64,000 nucleotides of DNA, taken from NCBI RefSeq assembly GCF_900103545.1, contig NZ_FNHH01000015.1:31864-95863 (forward strand). Direction: 5' to 3'. Origin of the DNA: Daejeonella rubra. Its GTDB lineage: Bacteria; Bacteroidota; Bacteroidia; Sphingobacteriales; Sphingobacteriaceae. Below the pieces are notes generated by a model. That model was not told the origin of the DNA. It searched no databases and saw only the letters and a list, made by a program, of their open reading frames with translations. Shown piece after piece: positions 34,015-43,151 of this stretch (the first letter of the stretch is position 1; each line of letters starts with the position of its first letter). The translations under genes were made by a program, and so were the position numbers.

Positions 34015-36768
34015 TTAATAATTCCTTTTATAAAACTCAACATACCGGTCAAGCGTTTCCCTGTCACTGATCTTCTCAAGATTCTGCTTGTTTATATAGA
34101 AGGTACTGTATTTATTAGCAGGTATTTTCATAATTTCCCTGATCAGGGGATTGATTTGATTAAAATAAGTTTTTGCTGCCTCTTTACCTGTCAGCGGACC
34201 AACAAATATCAGTTGATTTTGGTTAGCAATAGATTTTAATTGATGTTTAATGACAGTGCCAGGTAAATTTACCCTATTAAACTGTCCGATCCCAAATCGG
34301 GATGAACTTAAATTTACCGAGGGGTCAGAAACATTGACAACAAAATAGTGATCGGTAGATTCCTCAAGATCAAAAAACTCAGCTGCTGCTGGGGTCTCAG
34401 ATTTTATTTCCTCCTTTTTCAGCTCTGAAATTGGCACTTGTTCTTGCCCGGCTGGTGTAATAGTGATTGTCGGTTCAATTCTCTGTTCGTTGTTTTGTTT
34501 TGCAACAATAACCTGTTCAAATACTGGTTCTTCAATAAACGTATTATCCTTAGAATCATTGTCCAGCAATGCAAAAACCCGGTTTGACATGGTAGTTCTG
34601 TTCGAGTCAATATATGCCAGATGCAGCTTTACAAGCGGAACGATTAGCTGATCATCCGGATTGGAATCGACTATATTTTTAAATGCACTTTCAAGCTGAT
34701 CAAGTTTTTGTAAGTGTCCGAGAGCCAGTGAGCCTATATAGGCTAACTGAACAGACAGTTTCTTTTCTCCTGCCTGTATCTTTTGCTGTTCAATCAATTT
34801 TAATACTTCAGGATAGTTCCTGCTTGTATATAAATTATATACTTCATTATAAAAGCGATTGAAAGCCAGCTCTTGTTCATCAGTTTTCTGGCTATACTCA
34901 GGATCCAGAATGATTTTGGCAAAAGGAGATTGAGGATATTGATTCAGAAGGATATTCTTGTATTCGTCAGATCGCTTAGGATTTACAAAGCGATAGAGCC
35001 TGTACAAATTATAATAGACCGCCAGTTTATTTGAATTTTCAGGAAATCGTTTAAGCAATTGTTCATATGTTTTTACAGCTTCGGCTGTATCTGCGGATAC
35101 TTCACGGTAATAGTTGGCTATATCGTACATCGCAGAAGCGATTTTTTGATCGGAAATCAATTTCATTTCGCTGCTAAGTGGTATAGACTCAGTGAATGAT
35201 TTTTTCAGGGAATCCAGATTCGCTTCAGTTTCTGCAATAGTAAGTTGCTGAAAGGGATCTTTATCAAGAGTTTGAAAAGGACTAACCCCATTAGAGATAT
35301 CACTCGCCGATTTCTGACTGCGTCTCCAGTTATCTTCTAATTTTCGGGTTCCCCATCGTTTTTTGAAATCTGCAAGACCCTGATTTAAGGCAATGGAATT
35401 ATTGAAATAAAATTTATTGTCTCCTCCTGTACTGCTAATCTGGATGGTAGAAGCCCCGCCTGATTGGCTGTTTGTTTTCCTTGCCTGTGCTTTAAGGGCC
35501 TCAAGCTTGATCAGAGAACTAACCTTATTATTTCTTTCGGACTCAGGTAATGCGGCAAGCATCTGCAAGGTATCTTCTCTGGCTATAATAGAAAGGCGAT
35601 CGGCAAGAAGTTCAAGATTATCTGCCTTCTTTTTTATCAGCGCATAGTCGGGATAAATTGTTGGGAGAGATATCAGAGTACTGTCGTAATACGCTTTTGA
35701 CTTAATGTAGTCCGTTTGTTTAAAATAGATCTCTGCCAGTTTTAGATATGCCAGTCCTTTTTGAGTCACATTTTTTGTGCTTTTTGATATAGCGTAATTG
35801 TAGTTTTCAATGGCTTTATCAATATTGCTGGCATCTGCATAGCTATCAGCAATCTGAAAGTAGATCTGATCAGTAAAATCCCTGTTTTTATCATCTTTCA
35901 GCATTGCAGCGATTTGCCTGGTCCTGCCGCTAGTATCACCGCTAAGCTGATTTTTCAGATTGATCATACTGAGTTTTGCATTGAAGGCCATGTCGAAAGG
36001 GGCATTGCTCTTTAAAACCCTTGTGTAATTCAAATAAGCATCCTTCGGCTGTTCATTGATTTCCTGTAGCTGCGCAATAAGGTAGGTCCAGCGTATTTTA
36101 TTCTGTTTATTTACGGCTGATTTTATTGCTTTTTCCAGTAATGAGATGGCCTGAGCATCTTCTTTTGCATAGATATGAAGTTGCGCCCGGATTGCATAAA
36201 TATCGGCTACTGACTTTTTTTCTGAACTGATATACCTAAGTGCTGAATCAATCGATGCTTCAGCTTCTTCTAACCTGTCTGATGCTATGAGTGATCTGGT
36301 TTTCCATGCAAGCGATGCCTGCCTGATCTCTTTCTCCTTTGGGTAGTTAACATATACATAACTAAAGAATTCAACGGCATTATAAAAATTCGATTTCAGG
36401 TGATTGGCTTTCCCAATAAGAAAATAGGCATTGTCCACGTATTTGCTGAGTGATTTCTGATTTGCGATGGTGTTGGCCTTGAGTATTGCATCATCCAGTT
36501 TTTTTAATTCAGACTGGGAAATAGTTTCATTTGGCTCTTTGTAAACAGGAATCACCCGGTCATAGTCGTCAGAATATGCCAGTTGAATATTCCGTTCGCT
36601 TTCATTGATAAGTTCTTTTGCATTATACAAAATATTATAATGAGCGGTTAGATTCTGCATACCACGACTTGCCACAGTTTCTTTTTGTGAATTGCAGGAA
36701 GAAAAGCAGAGACAAAGAGTGCAGCTTAGAAATAAAAAACGAAGTATAACTTGAATGTTTGATCTCAA
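34015..36768 (-). CDS. SprE/PorW-type TPR lipoprotein (type IX secretion)
   Basis: 917 residues from a TTG at 36768. No ATG exists upstream of the signal peptide in this frame. A TTG at 36807 would add 13 residues, but MRSNIQVILRFLF followed by lipobox CFSSC gives a normal 25-residue lipoprotein signal. The mature start, MQNLTAHYNILYNAKE, is the signature seen in SprE/PorW, followed by KYVDNAYFLIGKANH and TPR repeats to about residue 740; the C-terminal 150 residues include a sporulation-repeat-like domain (FVVNVSDPS, LIFVGPLTGKEAAKTYF). SprE is required for type IX secretion and gliding. Recognition is by the N-terminal pattern and architecture. Confidence 0.8.
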   Translation of the reverse strand: MRSNIQVILRFLFLSCTLCLCFSSCNSQKETVASRGMQNLTAHYNILYNAKELINESERNIQLAYSDDYDRVIPVYKEPNETISQSELKKLDDAILKANTIANQKSLSKYVDNAYFLIGKANHLKSNFYNAVEFFSYVYVNYPKEKEIRQASLAWKTRSLIASDRLEEAEASIDSALRYISSEKKSVADIYAIRAQLHIYAKEDAQAISLLEKAIKSAVNKQNKIRWTYLIAQLQEINEQPKDAYLNYTRVLKSNAPFDMAFNAKLSMINLKNQLSGDTSGRTRQIAAMLKDDKNRDFTDQIYFQIADSYADASNIDKAIENYNYAISKSTKNVTQKGLAYLKLAEIYFKQTDYIKSKAYYDSTLISLPTIYPDYALIKKKADNLELLADRLSIIAREDTLQMLAALPESERNNKVSSLIKLEALKAQARKTNSQSGGASTIQISSTGGDNKFYFNNSIALNQGLADFKKRWGTRKLEDNWRRSQKSASDISNGVSPFQTLDKDPFQQLTIAETEANLDSLKKSFTESIPLSSEMKLISDQKIASAMYDIANYYREVSADTAEAVKTYEQLLKRFPENSNKLAVYYNLYRLYRFVNPKRSDEYKNILLNQYPQSPFAKIILDPEYSQKTDEQELAFNRFYNEVYNLYTSRNYPEVLKLIEQQKIQAGEKKLSVQLAYIGSLALGHLQKLDQLESAFKNIVDSNPDDQLIVPLVKLHLAYIDSNRTTMSNRVFALLDNDSKDNTFIEEPVFEQVIVAKQNNEQRIEPTITITPAGQEQVPISELKKEEIKSETPAAAEFFDLEESTDHYFVVNVSDPSVNLSSSRFGIGQFNRVNLPGTVIKHQLKSIANQNQLIFVGPLTGKEAAKTYFNQINPLIREIMKIPANKYSTFYINKQNLEKISDRETLDRYVEFYKRNY

Positions 36769-36984
36769 ATTAATCAGGCTTGAATTAGTATAACAGAATC
36801 TTTGCAAAGATATTTTATCGGAATGGATTTGTTCGGATAAATATAAACTCTTTCTGTTATAAAATCATGTTGCTTTTAGCTGCCTGAATATTAAAAACCA
36901 GGGATCAAATTGCGGGTACTTATTATGTCCAGAATAATATTCCTGAACTTTTATTTATTTCCACCAGGCAAGGGTTAAATTTGA

Positions 36985-36992
36985 TAATTTTG
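36985..36992 (+). promoter_or_regulatory. -7 promoter element of the ATP synthase operon
   Basis: TAATTTTG is an exact TAnnTTTG match 18 bp before the AtpZ/I start. No clear TTG/TTTG is present at the -33 position. Transcription would start near 36998, giving a leader of about a dozen bases. Confidence 0.45.
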
Positions 36993-37010
36993 TCCTGAAA
37001 ATATTCGGAA

Positions 37011-37256
37011 ATGGGGCAGGAAGAGAATAGACCAAATTTTAAGGATGATAAGGACCCTGAAGGACAGGCATTCGGTAATTATGCTAAGTACACAGGAGTT
37101 GCGTTCCAGATGATGGCTATAATCGGAGGATCAGCATATTTAGGATACAAGATAGATCAATGGTATGATCATAAGGTACAATGGGTAACTGCTCTTGCCT
37201 GTGTTTTGGGTGTGTGTCTTTCGATTTACCAAACGATCAAACAACTTAAGCCATGA
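37011..37256 (+). CDS. AtpZ/AtpI family protein
   Basis: 81 residues: a charged N-terminal 25 residues, then two membrane helices (about 30-48 and 60-76). Family-typical blocks include YTGVAFQMMAIIGGSAYLGY and the DQWYDHK turn. AtpZ/AtpI-type proteins precede F-type ATP synthase genes and help c-ring assembly or magnesium uptake. The stop overlaps the next ATG (ATGA). Confidence 0.85.
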   Translation: MGQEENRPNFKDDKDPEGQAFGNYAKYTGVAFQMMAIIGGSAYLGYKIDQWYDHKVQWVTALACVLGVCLSIYQTIKQLKP

Positions 37257-37642
37257 GCATTCTGCGTTTTATAATTTATTTCATTCTTTTTATTGCTTTT
37301 TTAGCTGTTGCCCCTTTGATTGCCCAATATTATTTTCCGGATGAAGCTCTGGTTATTCCAAGATTCTGGCCCTTGTTCTGGATATTTTCGATCGTCACTT
37401 TCAGTATCTATTTATTTGCCTATTGGAGAATGAGTATCAGTAACAAGGCTTCGGGTCAGGCTCTGCTTGGGAGTGTCACTATTAAGCTGCTCATTTGCAT
37501 GATTATAGCCTTTGTTTACATAAGCGGGAACACTGTTGAGCCGGCAAAATTCATCATCAATTTTTTTTATCTATATTTCTTTCATACAGTGTTTGAAATA
37601 TATTGTTTGTTATGTAACTTGCGCAACCAAAAATTTAAGTAA
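37253..37642 (+). CDS. Small four-helix membrane protein of the ATP synthase operon
   Basis: 129 residues with four hydrophobic helices and little else: MSILRFIIYFILFIAFLAV opens it and a Cys-containing tail (YCLLCNL) closes it. It overlaps AtpZ/I by 4 bp and is 14 bp upstream of atpB, the place where an AtpI-like protein stands in other Bacteroidota. No domain can be firmly named; an AtpI-like assembly factor is the likely role. Confidence 0.65.
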   Translation: MSILRFIIYFILFIAFLAVAPLIAQYYFPDEALVIPRFWPLFWIFSIVTFSIYLFAYWRMSISNKASGQALLGSVTIKLLICMIIAFVYISGNTVEPAKFIINFFYLYFFHTVFEIYCLLCNLRNQKFK

Positions 37643-37656
37643 ATTCCTTATAATAA

Positions 37657-38799
37657 ATGGATTTGAGCCATATTTTCAATTCAAAAAAATTCTTCAGCAT
37701 ATCGTTTTATGCAGTTTTATTTTCGTTGTTGAGTTTTTCTGCCTATTCTCAGGAGCATACAGCCGCAGATACGTCACATGTGCCTGCTACTGCAGAACAC
37801 GCTGAGGCAACAGAGAAAGATGAAGATATTTCTAAAGTGATTCTTCATCATATTGCTGATTCACACGAATGGCATTTTTTCGGAAATGTTTCCATTCCAT
37901 TGCCTGTAATTCTTTGGACAGATAATGGCCTTGTAACTTTCCTTTCGAATAAATTTGGTCATAATGATCATGGTACTGAAATTTTAGATGCAGACGGTAC
38001 TAAGCTTGTTAATTATCATGGAAAGTTCTACTATCCTTCTGATGTGAAGAGTGCTGATGGAACCTATATCTCACATGATTCAAAAGGAGAGCTTTTAAAT
38101 GGAAAGCCACTGGATATTTCAATTACCAAGAACGTTGTTTCATTATTGATCTCTGTAACGGTTCTTTTGATCGTTTTCATTGGTATTGCCGGTTCATACA
38201 AAAAACGCGAAGGTAAAGCTCCTAAGGGTTTACAATCGATACTTGAGCCAATTATATTGTTTGTACGTGATGACATTGCCAAGCCGCAATTGGGTCATAG
38301 ATACAAAGGTTTTATGCCATACCTGTTAACTGTATTCTTCTTTGTTTGGTTAAACAACCTGATGGGATTGATTCCATTCTTTCCAGGAGGCGCAAATCTA
38401 ACAGGGAATATAGCTGTTACCATGATGCTGGCACTTTGTACATTTGTTTTAACTACTGTAAATGGCAATAAGAATTACTGGGGCCATGTATTTACACCTC
38501 ATGTTCCATGGTGGTTATATCCATTAATGATCCCGGTTGAGATCGTTGGATTATTTGTTAAACCTGTTGCATTAATGATTCGTTTGTTCGCAAACATTAC
38601 TGCAGGCCACATTCTGATATTAAGTTTGATTTCTTTGATATTTATTCTGAAATCAGTTTTCGTTGCAGGTATCGCAATTCCATTCGTACTGTTTATCAGT
38701 GTGATCGAGTTGGTGGTAGGATTTATTCAGGCATTCATTTTCACCATTTTGTCAGCCCTGTTTATCGGGATGGCGGTGGAAGAGCATGCTGAGCATTAA
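37657..38799 (+). CDS. atpB: F-type ATP synthase subunit a
   Basis: 380 residues, about 130 longer than the E. coli subunit. The extra N-terminal part has a signal-like helix (about 12-31, FSAYSQ) and an extracytoplasmic His/Asp/Glu-rich region (to about 150). Five membrane helices follow; the essential arginine is R309 in MIRLFANITAGH. It forms the proton half-channels facing the c-ring. The extended N-terminus is common in Bacteroidota subunit a. Confidence 0.95.
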   Translation: MDLSHIFNSKKFFSISFYAVLFSLLSFSAYSQEHTAADTSHVPATAEHAEATEKDEDISKVILHHIADSHEWHFFGNVSIPLPVILWTDNGLVTFLSNKFGHNDHGTEILDADGTKLVNYHGKFYYPSDVKSADGTYISHDSKGELLNGKPLDISITKNVVSLLISVTVLLIVFIGIAGSYKKREGKAPKGLQSILEPIILFVRDDIAKPQLGHRYKGFMPYLLTVFFFVWLNNLMGLIPFFPGGANLTGNIAVTMMLALCTFVLTTVNGNKNYWGHVFTPHVPWWLYPLMIPVEIVGLFVKPVALMIRLFANITAGHILILSLISLIFILKSVFVAGIAIPFVLFISVIELVVGFIQAFIFTILSALFIGMAVEEHAEH

Positions 38800-38842
38800 T
38801 ATGAATTTATTTTTTGTTTAATATATATTTAAAAATCAGATT

Positions 38843-39064
38843 ATGATCGTTGGAAGTATCGCTGGTATTGGTGCAGGATTAGCTGCAATCGGAGCAGGCA
38901 TTGGTATCGGAAACATTGGTGGAAAAGCTATGGAAGGTATGGCTCGCCAACCTGAAGCAGCATCTAAAATTCAAACAGCTATGTTAATCGCGGCAGCATT
39001 CGTTGAAGCGGTAGCATTGTTCGCTGTGGTTGTTGCGTTCTTAGGAACAGGACAAGTAAACTAA
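38843..39064 (+). CDS. atpE: F-type ATP synthase subunit c
   Basis: 73 residues, two helices joined by the polar RQP loop (35-37). The proton-binding carboxylate is E55 in AFVEAVALF. Ala rather than Ser/Thr follows it, so the Na+-binding signature is absent and the ring should use protons. A hairpin with T-rich tail follows within 4 bp of the stop, before atpF. Confidence 0.96.
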   Translation: MIVGSIAGIGAGLAAIGAGIGIGNIGGKAMEGMARQPEAASKIQTAMLIAAAFVEAVALFAVVVAFLGTGQVN

Positions 39065-39067
39065 AAA

Positions 39068-39100
39068 AATAAGGCTTGTGCGATTGGCACCGGCCTTATT
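39068..39100 (+). terminator. Terminator-like hairpin between atpE and atpF
   Basis: AATAAGGC (39068-39075) pairs perfectly with GCCTTATT (39093-39100), with an inner GTGC/GCAC pair and a T-rich tail. It is inside the operon, so it is more likely a partial terminator or an mRNA stabiliser that favours subunit c than a full stop. Confidence 0.65.
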
Positions 39101-39132
39101 TTATTATTTTGATTTATTAAATAATATAACAA

Positions 39133-39645
39133 ATGATATTACTGGCATTAAATCCATTAGTTTCTCCGGATCCGGGCTTGTTCATCTGGTCAACAGTTAC
39201 TTTTTTAATACTGTTTTTCCTTTTAAGCAAGTTTGCCTGGAAGCCAATAGTTAAGGCTCTTGATGAGCGTGAGCGTTCAATCGAAGATGCTTTGGCAAAG
39301 GCAGAAATGGCAAAGGCAGAAATGGCTAAGCTGATCAGTGAGAACGAAGATCTATTGAAAGAAGCCCGTTTAGAGCGCGACAGCATTTTAAAGGAAGCAA
39401 AAGAGATCAAAGATCAGATCGTTAATGATGCAAAAGATCAGGCTAAATCTGAAGGGGCTAAGCTGATCGAAAAAGCAAAAATTGAGATCACTAATCAAAA
39501 GCTTGCTGCAATGGCAGAAATTAAAAATCAGGTTTCCAGCTTATCTATTGAGATCGCTGAAAAAGTGTTGCGCAAGCAATTCGAAGATCAGGGAAAACAG
39601 CAGGCGCTTGTTAATGATCTGTTAAAAGAAGTAAAACTCAATTAA
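39133..39645 (+). CDS. atpF: F-type ATP synthase subunit b
   Basis: 170 residues: one N-terminal membrane helix (about 17-35, LFIWSTVTFLILFFLL followed by SKFAWKPI) and a long charged helix (about 40-150) that forms the peripheral stalk dimer. Typical length for a single subunit b; no second b' gene is present. Confidence 0.95.
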   Translation: MILLALNPLVSPDPGLFIWSTVTFLILFFLLSKFAWKPIVKALDERERSIEDALAKAEMAKAEMAKLISENEDLLKEARLERDSILKEAKEIKDQIVNDAKDQAKSEGAKLIEKAKIEITNQKLAAMAEIKNQVSSLSIEIAEKVLRKQFEDQGKQQALVNDLLKEVKLN

Positions 39646-39649
39646 GCAA

Positions 39650-39691
39650 ATTTGTTAATCATACTGTTTGTAAAATAACAAATTAACAAAT
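39650..39691 (+). repeat. Inverted repeat between atpF and atpH
   Basis: ATTTGTTAAT (39650-39659) and ATTAACAAAT (39682-39691) are a perfect 10-bp inverted repeat with a 22-bp loop. The right side continues as an AACAAAT-rich low-complexity stretch (CGACAAATCG). Confidence 0.6.
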
Positions 39692-39705
39692 CGACAAATC
39701 GAATT

Positions 39706-40245
39706 ATGTCAGAAATACAAGTTGCATCGCGTTACGCAAAAGCTTTAATTGATCTGGCGGCTGAACAGAATGTTGTAGAGCCGGTTAAGAAAGATATTGA
39801 GCTGTTTCTCGATACCTGCAGAGCTAATCCACAGTTACAGGCAATTCTTAAGAATCCAATCATTAGCCTTGACAAAAAGGCGAATATACTGGATGGTTTA
39901 TTTGGTGATAAGCTGAATAAAATGATCCTGTCATTCTTTAAGATTGTTATCAGGAAAGGACGTGCTGAAGTTTTATATGGTACAGGAAAGGAATTTATCA
40001 ATCAGTATAATATTCTTAAGAATGTAGTAAAGGCAACGGTAACATCGGCTTCTCCATTAAGTCCGGATAATATTACCCAGATCGAAGAGGTAGTGAAGCA
40101 AGCAACAAAGGGTGAAGTTATTTTAACTGCTCTCGTTGATCCTGAACTGATCGGAGGATTTATCCTGAAGGTTGGCGATAAGCAGTTTGATACAAGTTTA
40201 TCCAGCAAGCTGAATAAACTTAAAAAAGAATTTCAACAAAATTAA
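39706..40245 (+). CDS. atpH: F-type ATP synthase subunit delta
   Basis: 179 residues, OSCP/delta family. N-terminal helical domain opens with VASRYAKALIDLAAEQ; the C-terminal block DPELIGGFILKVGDKQFD near 145-160 is the family signature. It links the peripheral stalk to the alpha3beta3 head. A G/C-rich imperfect palindrome lies between it and atpA. Confidence 0.96.
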   Translation: MSEIQVASRYAKALIDLAAEQNVVEPVKKDIELFLDTCRANPQLQAILKNPIISLDKKANILDGLFGDKLNKMILSFFKIVIRKGRAEVLYGTGKEFINQYNILKNVVKATVTSASPLSPDNITQIEEVVKQATKGEVILTALVDPELIGGFILKVGDKQFDTSLSSKLNKLKKEFQQN

Positions 40246-40248
40246 TTA

Positions 40249-40296
40249 CCCCAAACCCTGAAAAGGGCTTTATTTGCTTCCAATAGGGGTGGGGGC
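40249..40296 (+). repeat. G/C-run imperfect palindrome between atpH and atpA
   Basis: CCCCAAACCCT at the left and AGGGGTGGGGGC at the right form an imperfect inverted repeat around AAAAGGGCTTT; the inner CCCT/AGGG can also pair. G/C runs like these stand out from the AT-rich surroundings. Confidence 0.55.
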
Positions 40297-40332
40297 GTAA
40301 GATTTACAATATAAAACTCAAAAAATACTACT

Positions 40333-41907
40333 ATGGTAGAGGTAAGACCAGATGAAGTTTCGGCGATTTTAAGACAACAACTGTCAGGCTTTAAATCGGA
40401 GGCTGAGCTCGAAGAGGTTGGTACTGTGTTACAAGTGGGTGATGGTATTGCCCGCGTATACGGTTTAACAAAAGTTCAATCAGGAGAGTTGGTTGAATTT
40501 GAAAACGGTTTGCAGGGTATCGTATTGAACCTTGAAGAAGACAATGTGGGTGTCGTGTTATTAGGTGCCTTTGATGAGATCAAAGAAGGTGCTACAGTAA
40601 AACGTACCAATAAGATTGCTTCCATCAAAGTTGGTGAAGGCATGCTTGGCCGTGTTGTTAATACATTGGGTCAGCCGATCGATGGTAAAGGTCCTATTGC
40701 TGGTGAAACTTATGAGATGCCTTTGGAGCGTAAAGCGCCAGGTGTTATCTACCGTCAGCCGGTTACAGAACCATTACAAACAGGTATCAAAGCAATTGAT
40801 GCGATGATCCCAATTGGTCGTGGACAGCGTGAACTTGTGATCGGTGATCGTCAAACCGGAAAAACAGCGGTTTGTATTGATACTATCATCAATCAAAAAG
40901 AATTTTATGAAGCAGGTAAGCCTGTATTCTGTATATATGTTGCTATTGGCCAGAAAAACTCTACTGTAGCACAAATATTAAAAGTATTAGAAGAGAATGG
41001 TGCTTTACCATATACAGTGATCGTTGCGGCATCTGCTGCTGATCCTGCTCCTATGCAGTTCTATGCTCCATTTGCTGGTGCTGCCATTGGTGAGTTCTTC
41101 CGTGATACTGGCAGACCGGCATTGATCGTTTATGATGATCTTTCCAAGCAGGCAGTTTCTTACCGCGAGGTGTCTCTGTTATTACGTCGTCCTCCGGGCC
41201 GTGAGGCTTATCCAGGTGACGTGTTCTATCTTCACAGTCGTTTACTTGAGCGTGCTGCAAAGATCAATCAGAATGATTCCATTGCTCAGTCAATGAATGA
41301 TCTTCCTGAATCTATCAGACATATCGTAAAGGGTGGTGGTTCATTAACTGCATTACCTATCATCGAAACTCAGGCAGGTGACGTTTCTGCTTATATTCCA
41401 ACTAACGTGATCTCGATCACCGACGGACAGATATTCCTGGAGTCCAACTTATTCAACGCGGGTGTTCGTCCGGCTATTAACGTAGGTATCTCTGTATCTC
41501 GTGTAGGTGGAAATGCGCAGATCAAGTCGATGAAGAAAGTAGCAGGTACCTTGAAGCTTGACCAGGCTCAGTATCGTGAATTGGAGGCTTTCTCTAAATT
41601 CGGATCTGATCTTGACGCAGCAACAAAGTCCGTACTTGATAAAGGTGCCCGTAACGTTGAATTGTTAAAGCAAGCACAGTTTTCACCTGAGGCAGTAGAA
41701 AAGCAGGTTGCAATTCTTTACGTTGGAACTAAGAACCTAATGAGAAATGTACCTGTTAATAAGGTTAAAGCATTTGAATTTGAGTTTATTCAGCAATTGG
41801 AACAACGTTATCCTGAAGTTTTACAGGGACTAAAAGCCGGTAAACTTGATGATACCATTACAACGGCTCTGGAAACAGTAGCTAAGGAGCTGGGGAATAA
41901 ATATTAA
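40333..41907 (+). CDS. atpA: F-type ATP synthase subunit alpha
   Basis: 524 residues. P-loop G171-DRQTGKT-178, which binds non-catalytic nucleotide; the VISITDGQIFLE and GVRPAINVGISVSRVGG blocks are canonical. Opens with MVEVRPDEVSAILRQQL. The atpD (beta) and atpC (epsilon) genes are not in this operon. A long hairpin follows before atpG. Confidence 0.98.
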   Translation: MVEVRPDEVSAILRQQLSGFKSEAELEEVGTVLQVGDGIARVYGLTKVQSGELVEFENGLQGIVLNLEEDNVGVVLLGAFDEIKEGATVKRTNKIASIKVGEGMLGRVVNTLGQPIDGKGPIAGETYEMPLERKAPGVIYRQPVTEPLQTGIKAIDAMIPIGRGQRELVIGDRQTGKTAVCIDTIINQKEFYEAGKPVFCIYVAIGQKNSTVAQILKVLEENGALPYTVIVAASAADPAPMQFYAPFAGAAIGEFFRDTGRPALIVYDDLSKQAVSYREVSLLLRRPPGREAYPGDVFYLHSRLLERAAKINQNDSIAQSMNDLPESIRHIVKGGGSLTALPIIETQAGDVSAYIPTNVISITDGQIFLESNLFNAGVRPAINVGISVSRVGGNAQIKSMKKVAGTLKLDQAQYRELEAFSKFGSDLDAATKSVLDKGARNVELLKQAQFSPEAVEKQVAILYVGTKNLMRNVPVNKVKAFEFEFIQQLEQRYPEVLQGLKAGKLDDTITTALETVAKELGNKY

Positions 41908-41924
41908 TTGAGATATCAGACATT

Positions 41925-41976
41925 AGATATGAGATTTGAGATAGGGCATTTGTCTTATATCTCACATCTCACATCT
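41925..41976 (+). repeat. 19-bp-arm hairpin between atpA and atpG
   Basis: Arms 41925-41943 and 41958-41976 pair at 17 of 19 positions around a 14-bp loop. Both arms are built from repeated GAGAT/ATCTC-type units (low complexity). It lies wholly in the 83-bp gap before the atpG ATG. Confidence 0.7.
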
Positions 41977-41990
41977 TGCATCTAATAACA

Positions 41991-42872
41991 ATGGCTAATT
42001 TAAAAGAAGTAAGAAATCGTATAGCATCAGTCACTTCGACTCAGCAGATCACCAAGGCCATGAAAATGGTTTCAGCTGCTAAGTTGAAAAGAGCTACCAG
42101 TGCAATTGTTCAACTGCGTCCGTATGCGAATAAGATGAGAGACATTTTGTCAAATCTATCTGCAAGTATGGATGGATCCAACTCTCCTTTTACTCAGGAA
42201 CGTGAGCCGAATAAAGTGTTGATCATTGCTGTTTCTTCAAATCGTGGACTTGCAGGTGCATTCAATATGAATGTGATCAAGACCACTAATAATCTGATTG
42301 CTGAGAAATATCCTGAACAATACCGAAAAGGGAATGTTCAGATCGTTGCTATTGGTAAGAAGGTTCAGGATTTTTATGAGAAGCGTAAATACAATGTGAT
42401 AGGGAATAACAATGAACTATACACGGATCTGAGCTTCGAAAATACTTCCAAAATTACAGAAGCCGTTATGGCTGGTTTTTCTAAGGGTGAATATGACAGG
42501 GTTGACCTGGTATATAATCAGTTTAGAAATGCAGCTGTTCAGATCCTCACAACTGAACAACTATTACCTGTTCCAAAATCAGATAATTTGAAAGTGAGCA
42601 GTACCCAAACCGATTATATTCTGGAACCATCGCAGGAAGAGATCGTTGAACAATTGATCCCTAAATCGATCAAAACACAAGTGTTCAAGGCAGTTTTGGA
42701 TTCGCATGCATCAGAGCATGGAGCTCGTATGACGGCTATGGATAAAGCGACTGAGAATGCAGGTGATCTGTTGAAAGCTCTTAAACTTTCATACAACCAG
42801 GCCAGACAAGCAGCAATTACAACCGAGCTTACCGAGATCGTGAGTGGTGCGGCAGCATTATCTAACGGATAA
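41991..42872 (+). CDS. atpG: F-type ATP synthase subunit gamma
   Basis: 293 residues from ATG 41991; a TTG five codons earlier is in the hairpin region and is unlikely. N-terminal ANLKEVRNRIASV and TKAMKMVSAAKLKRA and C-terminal ASEHGARMTAMDKATENA blocks are canonical for the central-stalk subunit. Rossmann-like middle domain with AVSSNRGLAGAFN near 75-87. Confidence 0.97.
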   Translation: MANLKEVRNRIASVTSTQQITKAMKMVSAAKLKRATSAIVQLRPYANKMRDILSNLSASMDGSNSPFTQEREPNKVLIIAVSSNRGLAGAFNMNVIKTTNNLIAEKYPEQYRKGNVQIVAIGKKVQDFYEKRKYNVIGNNNELYTDLSFENTSKITEAVMAGFSKGEYDRVDLVYNQFRNAAVQILTTEQLLPVPKSDNLKVSSTQTDYILEPSQEEIVEQLIPKSIKTQVFKAVLDSHASEHGARMTAMDKATENAGDLLKALKLSYNQARQAAITTELTEIVSGAAALSNG

Positions 42873-42927
42873 TTAATTTTAAACTGCAAAATAGATTTGT
42901 AAATTTATACTTTCTCAATAAACGGAA

Positions 42928-43137
42928 ATGGAAGATTCATTAAATAAAAATAACGCAACAGCTGAAGCTAATAATCCGGCTCATTACAGTACTCTTATTG
43001 TAGGTATTGTAATTGGTTTGATAGGTATATTTTTACGTTTTACCGGTTCATGGCCTTTGATCAGTATTGTATCAAACGTTTTGTGGGTTTTAGGAGCAGT
43101 GATCTGCCTCAGAGCAGTTGTTAAAATATTAAAATAA
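42928..43137 (+). CDS. Small two-helix membrane protein
   Basis: 69 residues: polar N-terminal 20 residues, then two hydrophobic helices (about 23-40 and 47-66). No family recognised. It follows atpG by 55 bp on the same strand and is followed by a terminator, so it is probably the last gene of the ATP synthase transcript. Function unknown. Confidence 0.6.
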   Translation: MEDSLNKNNATAEANNPAHYSTLIVGIVIGLIGIFLRFTGSWPLISIVSNVLWVLGAVICLRAVVKILK

Positions 43138-43151
43138 GTACTTATTATATA

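Noticed and set aside
41976..41990. TTG start for atpG at 41976
   Set aside because: It lies at the end of the hairpin arm, and the conserved gamma N-terminus begins at the ATG at 41991.
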